A DNA stretch of 6,130 nucleotides from Thermoplasmata archaeon (GTDB lineage: Archaea; Thermoplasmatota; Thermoplasmata; UBA10834). Position 1 is the stretch's first letter; every line of letters starts with the position of its first letter. The notes beneath the pieces were generated by a model. That model searched no databases. It was not told the DNA's origin and saw nothing but the letters and a program-made list of their open reading frames with translations. Below, piece by piece: positions 5,154 through 6,130 of the stretch. A program made the translations under genes and the position numbers. The stretch spans positions 1 through 6,130 of the forward strand of contig DUKU01000208.1 in the NCBI GenBank assembly GCA_013329135.1, read 5' to 3'.

Positions 5154-5158
5154 GCCTC
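5154..5158 (-). promoter_or_regulatory. Ribosome binding site of the small gene
   Basis: GGAGG on the minus strand is six bases before the ATG at 5147. Together with the TATA box at 5195-5201 it gives a normal leadered start with about 24 bases of leader. Confidence 0.65.
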
Positions 5159-5194
5159 CGTGAAGCAGGGCGATGGCAAAACACTATTCCGCCG

Positions 5195-5201
5195 ATATAA
5201 A
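5195..5201 (-). promoter_or_regulatory. TATA box of the small gene
   Basis: The minus strand reads TTTATAT, a near-consensus archaeal box A. Transcription should start near 5171. Confidence 0.6.
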
Positions 5202-5240
5202 GGTTGGTGGAGAGTTCTGCCTTGACTCCATTCCGTCGAC

Positions 5241-5268
5241 GTGGCGCAGGACGTGTCCAGTCCGCCAC
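5241..5268. repeat. Nested 28-base dyad upstream of the protease promoter
   Basis: Outer arms GTGGCG (5241-5246) and CGCCAC (5263-5268) enclose inner arms GGAC (5249-5252) and GTCC (5255-5258), with centres one base apart. The dyad lies between the two predicted start sites of the divergent genes and should not be transcribed from either. It is therefore more likely an operator than an RNA structure. It ends 14 bases before the TATA box at 5283. Confidence 0.4.
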
Positions 5269-5282
5269 AACTGCACAAATCA

Positions 5283-5290
5283 TAATATAT
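5283..5290 (+). promoter_or_regulatory. TATA box of the zinc-ribbon protease gene
   Basis: TAATATAT is centred 26-27 bases before the GTG at 5313, the spacing expected for a leaderless transcript starting at that GTG. This favours 5313 over the ATG at 5337. Confidence 0.55.
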
Positions 5291-5312
5291 CGCGAACAAT
5301 CTCATTTCGCGC

Positions 5313-6130
5313 GTGTCGGTCGCGGATGGCGGCCCGATGCCGCAGCCACGGGAAGAATATTGCAGATACTGCGGCGCCAGGATACCGCCTTTGGGTAGTT
5401 ACTGCCCCAGATGTGGTGCCCCGAGAGCGCCAATCGGGCACGTCGAGTCTGCGCGGACGCCGTTCAATACGCCCATCGGGACGGGACCGGCTGTTGTGAG
5501 GAAACCGCCGTCTTGGCGTCTCATCATCAAGACAATTCTCGCTTTCGGCATGATTACATTCATCGTCCAGCTGCTGGTCGGCCTCGCCGCCCTTGTCTAT
5601 GGCACGACAATCGTCCTGCCGGTAATCACACATCACAGCTACACCATGTACGTGATCGCACCAGTCCTGCTCGCGATCGGTGAGATCTCTGGGGATGCCC
5701 TCGCCGCATACTACATCCTCATCGTCGCCGCGATAGTGGCGAGCGCCGTGTGGCTATTCCTCAGTAGCGCGAAGGAGTATCACAAGGAGCTTACGATGAA
5801 GGCCGAGTCGAGGAGACACAGTGCGATATTCGACCTGTGTGGCCTTATGTTCGGCGTCCTATTCCTGAACGTATTCATCGTCCTCATATCGGGCATCCTG
5901 TGGGAGGAACCCACGTCCCCAACCGAGGATTCGGCACTCTGGGAACTGCTGTTCCTGCTTGCGAACGCCTCGGTATGGGAGGAACTCATTGTCAGGGTGC
6001 TCCTCATAGGTGTCCCGCTCCTGCTCATCGACCTCCTCCGACAGTCGCTCCAGGCGAAGAAGTACCGGTACCTACTCGGTGGCGGATTCACCTTGGGAAC
6101 GCCCGAGATCGTCCTGATCCTGATCTCCTC
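5313..6130 (+). CDS. Zinc-ribbon CPBP-family intramembrane metalloprotease, N-terminal part (3' end beyond window)
   Basis: The frame is open for 272 codons to the right edge. An N-terminal zinc ribbon has C17-x2-C20 and C31-x2-C34 (YCRYCGARIP ... YCPRCGAPR). A proline-rich linker follows, then about five to six hydrophobic helices: roughly 70-98, 128-150, 172-197, 209-221 and 229-242. At residues 223-228 the sequence EELIVR matches the EExxxR motif of CPBP (CAAX/Abi) glutamic intramembrane proteases, which cleave within or near the membrane (Rce1-type CAAX processing, bacteriocin self-immunity). The later His motifs (FxxxH and HxxxN/D) would fall beyond the window, so activity cannot be judged. 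The ribbon is probably cytoplasmic and may bind a partner or nucleic acid. The start is GTG 5313 because of the TATA spacing; ATG 5337 is a shorter in-frame choice without a Shine-Dalgarno. The physiological substrate is unknown. Confidence 0.78.
   Translation, partial: MSVADGGPMPQPREEYCRYCGARIPPLGSYCPRCGAPRAPIGHVESARTPFNTPIGTGPAVVRKPPSWRLIIKTILAFGMITFIVQLLVGLAALVYGTTIVLPVITHHSYTMYVIAPVLLAIGEISGDALAAYYILIVAAIVASAVWLFLSSAKEYHKELTMKAESRRHSAIFDLCGLMFGVLFLNVFIVLISGILWEEPTSPTEDSALWELLFLLANASVWEELIVRVLLIGVPLLLIDLLRQSLQAKKYRYLLGGGFTLGTPEIVLILIS

Noticed and set aside
5280..5636. Minus-strand frame of 118 codons opposite the protease start
   Set aside because: Arg/Asp-rich product typical of an antisense frame; the plus strand has the zinc ribbon and promoter.
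1..6130. Mobile element, defence island or CRISPR
   Set aside because: No transposase, integrase, terminal repeats, repeat-spacer array or nuclease gene found; gene content and base use are even across the window.

Overview
The window looks like a GC-rich chromosomal segment of a euryarchaeon, most likely a Thermoplasmatota/Methanomassiliicoccales-type lineage. The evidence is archaeal TATA boxes about 25-28 bases before likely leaderless starts, an archaeal type IV pilin N-terminus, single-domain KaiC/RAD55-family, V4R and DUF835 proteins, and an archaeal winged-helix regulator. The lineage is inferred from gene content alone; no rRNA or tRNA is present to confirm it. Coding density is high: eight genes, two of them cut by the window edges, and no gene-free stretch longer than about 175 bases. 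I see no mobile element, CRISPR array or RNA gene.

Layout. 1-669 (minus): 5' part of a type IV pilin-like secreted surface protein that runs off the left edge. 670-844: divergent promoter region with two TATA boxes and two small dyads. 845-1978 (plus): winged-helix DNA-binding domain fused to a STAND-type P-loop ATPase whose Walker A lysine is replaced by alanine. 1980-2513 (minus): ATP:cob(I)alamin/corrinoid adenosyltransferase (CobO/BtuR), tail to tail with the previous gene, one base apart. 2558-4155 (minus): compact operon V4R -> KaiC-like ATPase -> DUF835, with junctions of 0 and 8 bases. 4156-4295: divergent promoter region with nested palindromes. 4296-4832 (plus): CYTH-domain protein (class IV adenylate cyclase/triphosphatase type). 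4899-5147 (minus): 82-residue conserved-looking small protein. 5148-5312: divergent promoter region with a nested 28-base dyad. 5313-6130 (plus): zinc-ribbon plus CPBP/CAAX-type intramembrane protease, cut by the right edge.

How the genes may work together. The V4R-KaiC-DUF835 operon reads as a small signalling module: a ligand- or metal-binding sensor (V4R), an ATP-driven hub (KaiC-like) and a partner that itself resembles a KaiC domain with the ATP-binding loop removed (DUF835). The CYTH enzyme is transcribed away from it and could make or destroy a nucleotide or polyphosphate signal, but that link is only positional. The winged-helix/STAND protein is divergent from the pilin-like gene and is a natural candidate to regulate it. 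The adenosyltransferase looks like an ordinary cobamide-metabolism gene with no cobamide neighbours in view.

Two different ATPase-like proteins here have lost the Walker A element (STAND: Lys to Ala; DUF835: whole loop). With the undescribed three-gene module, this is the most interesting content of the window.
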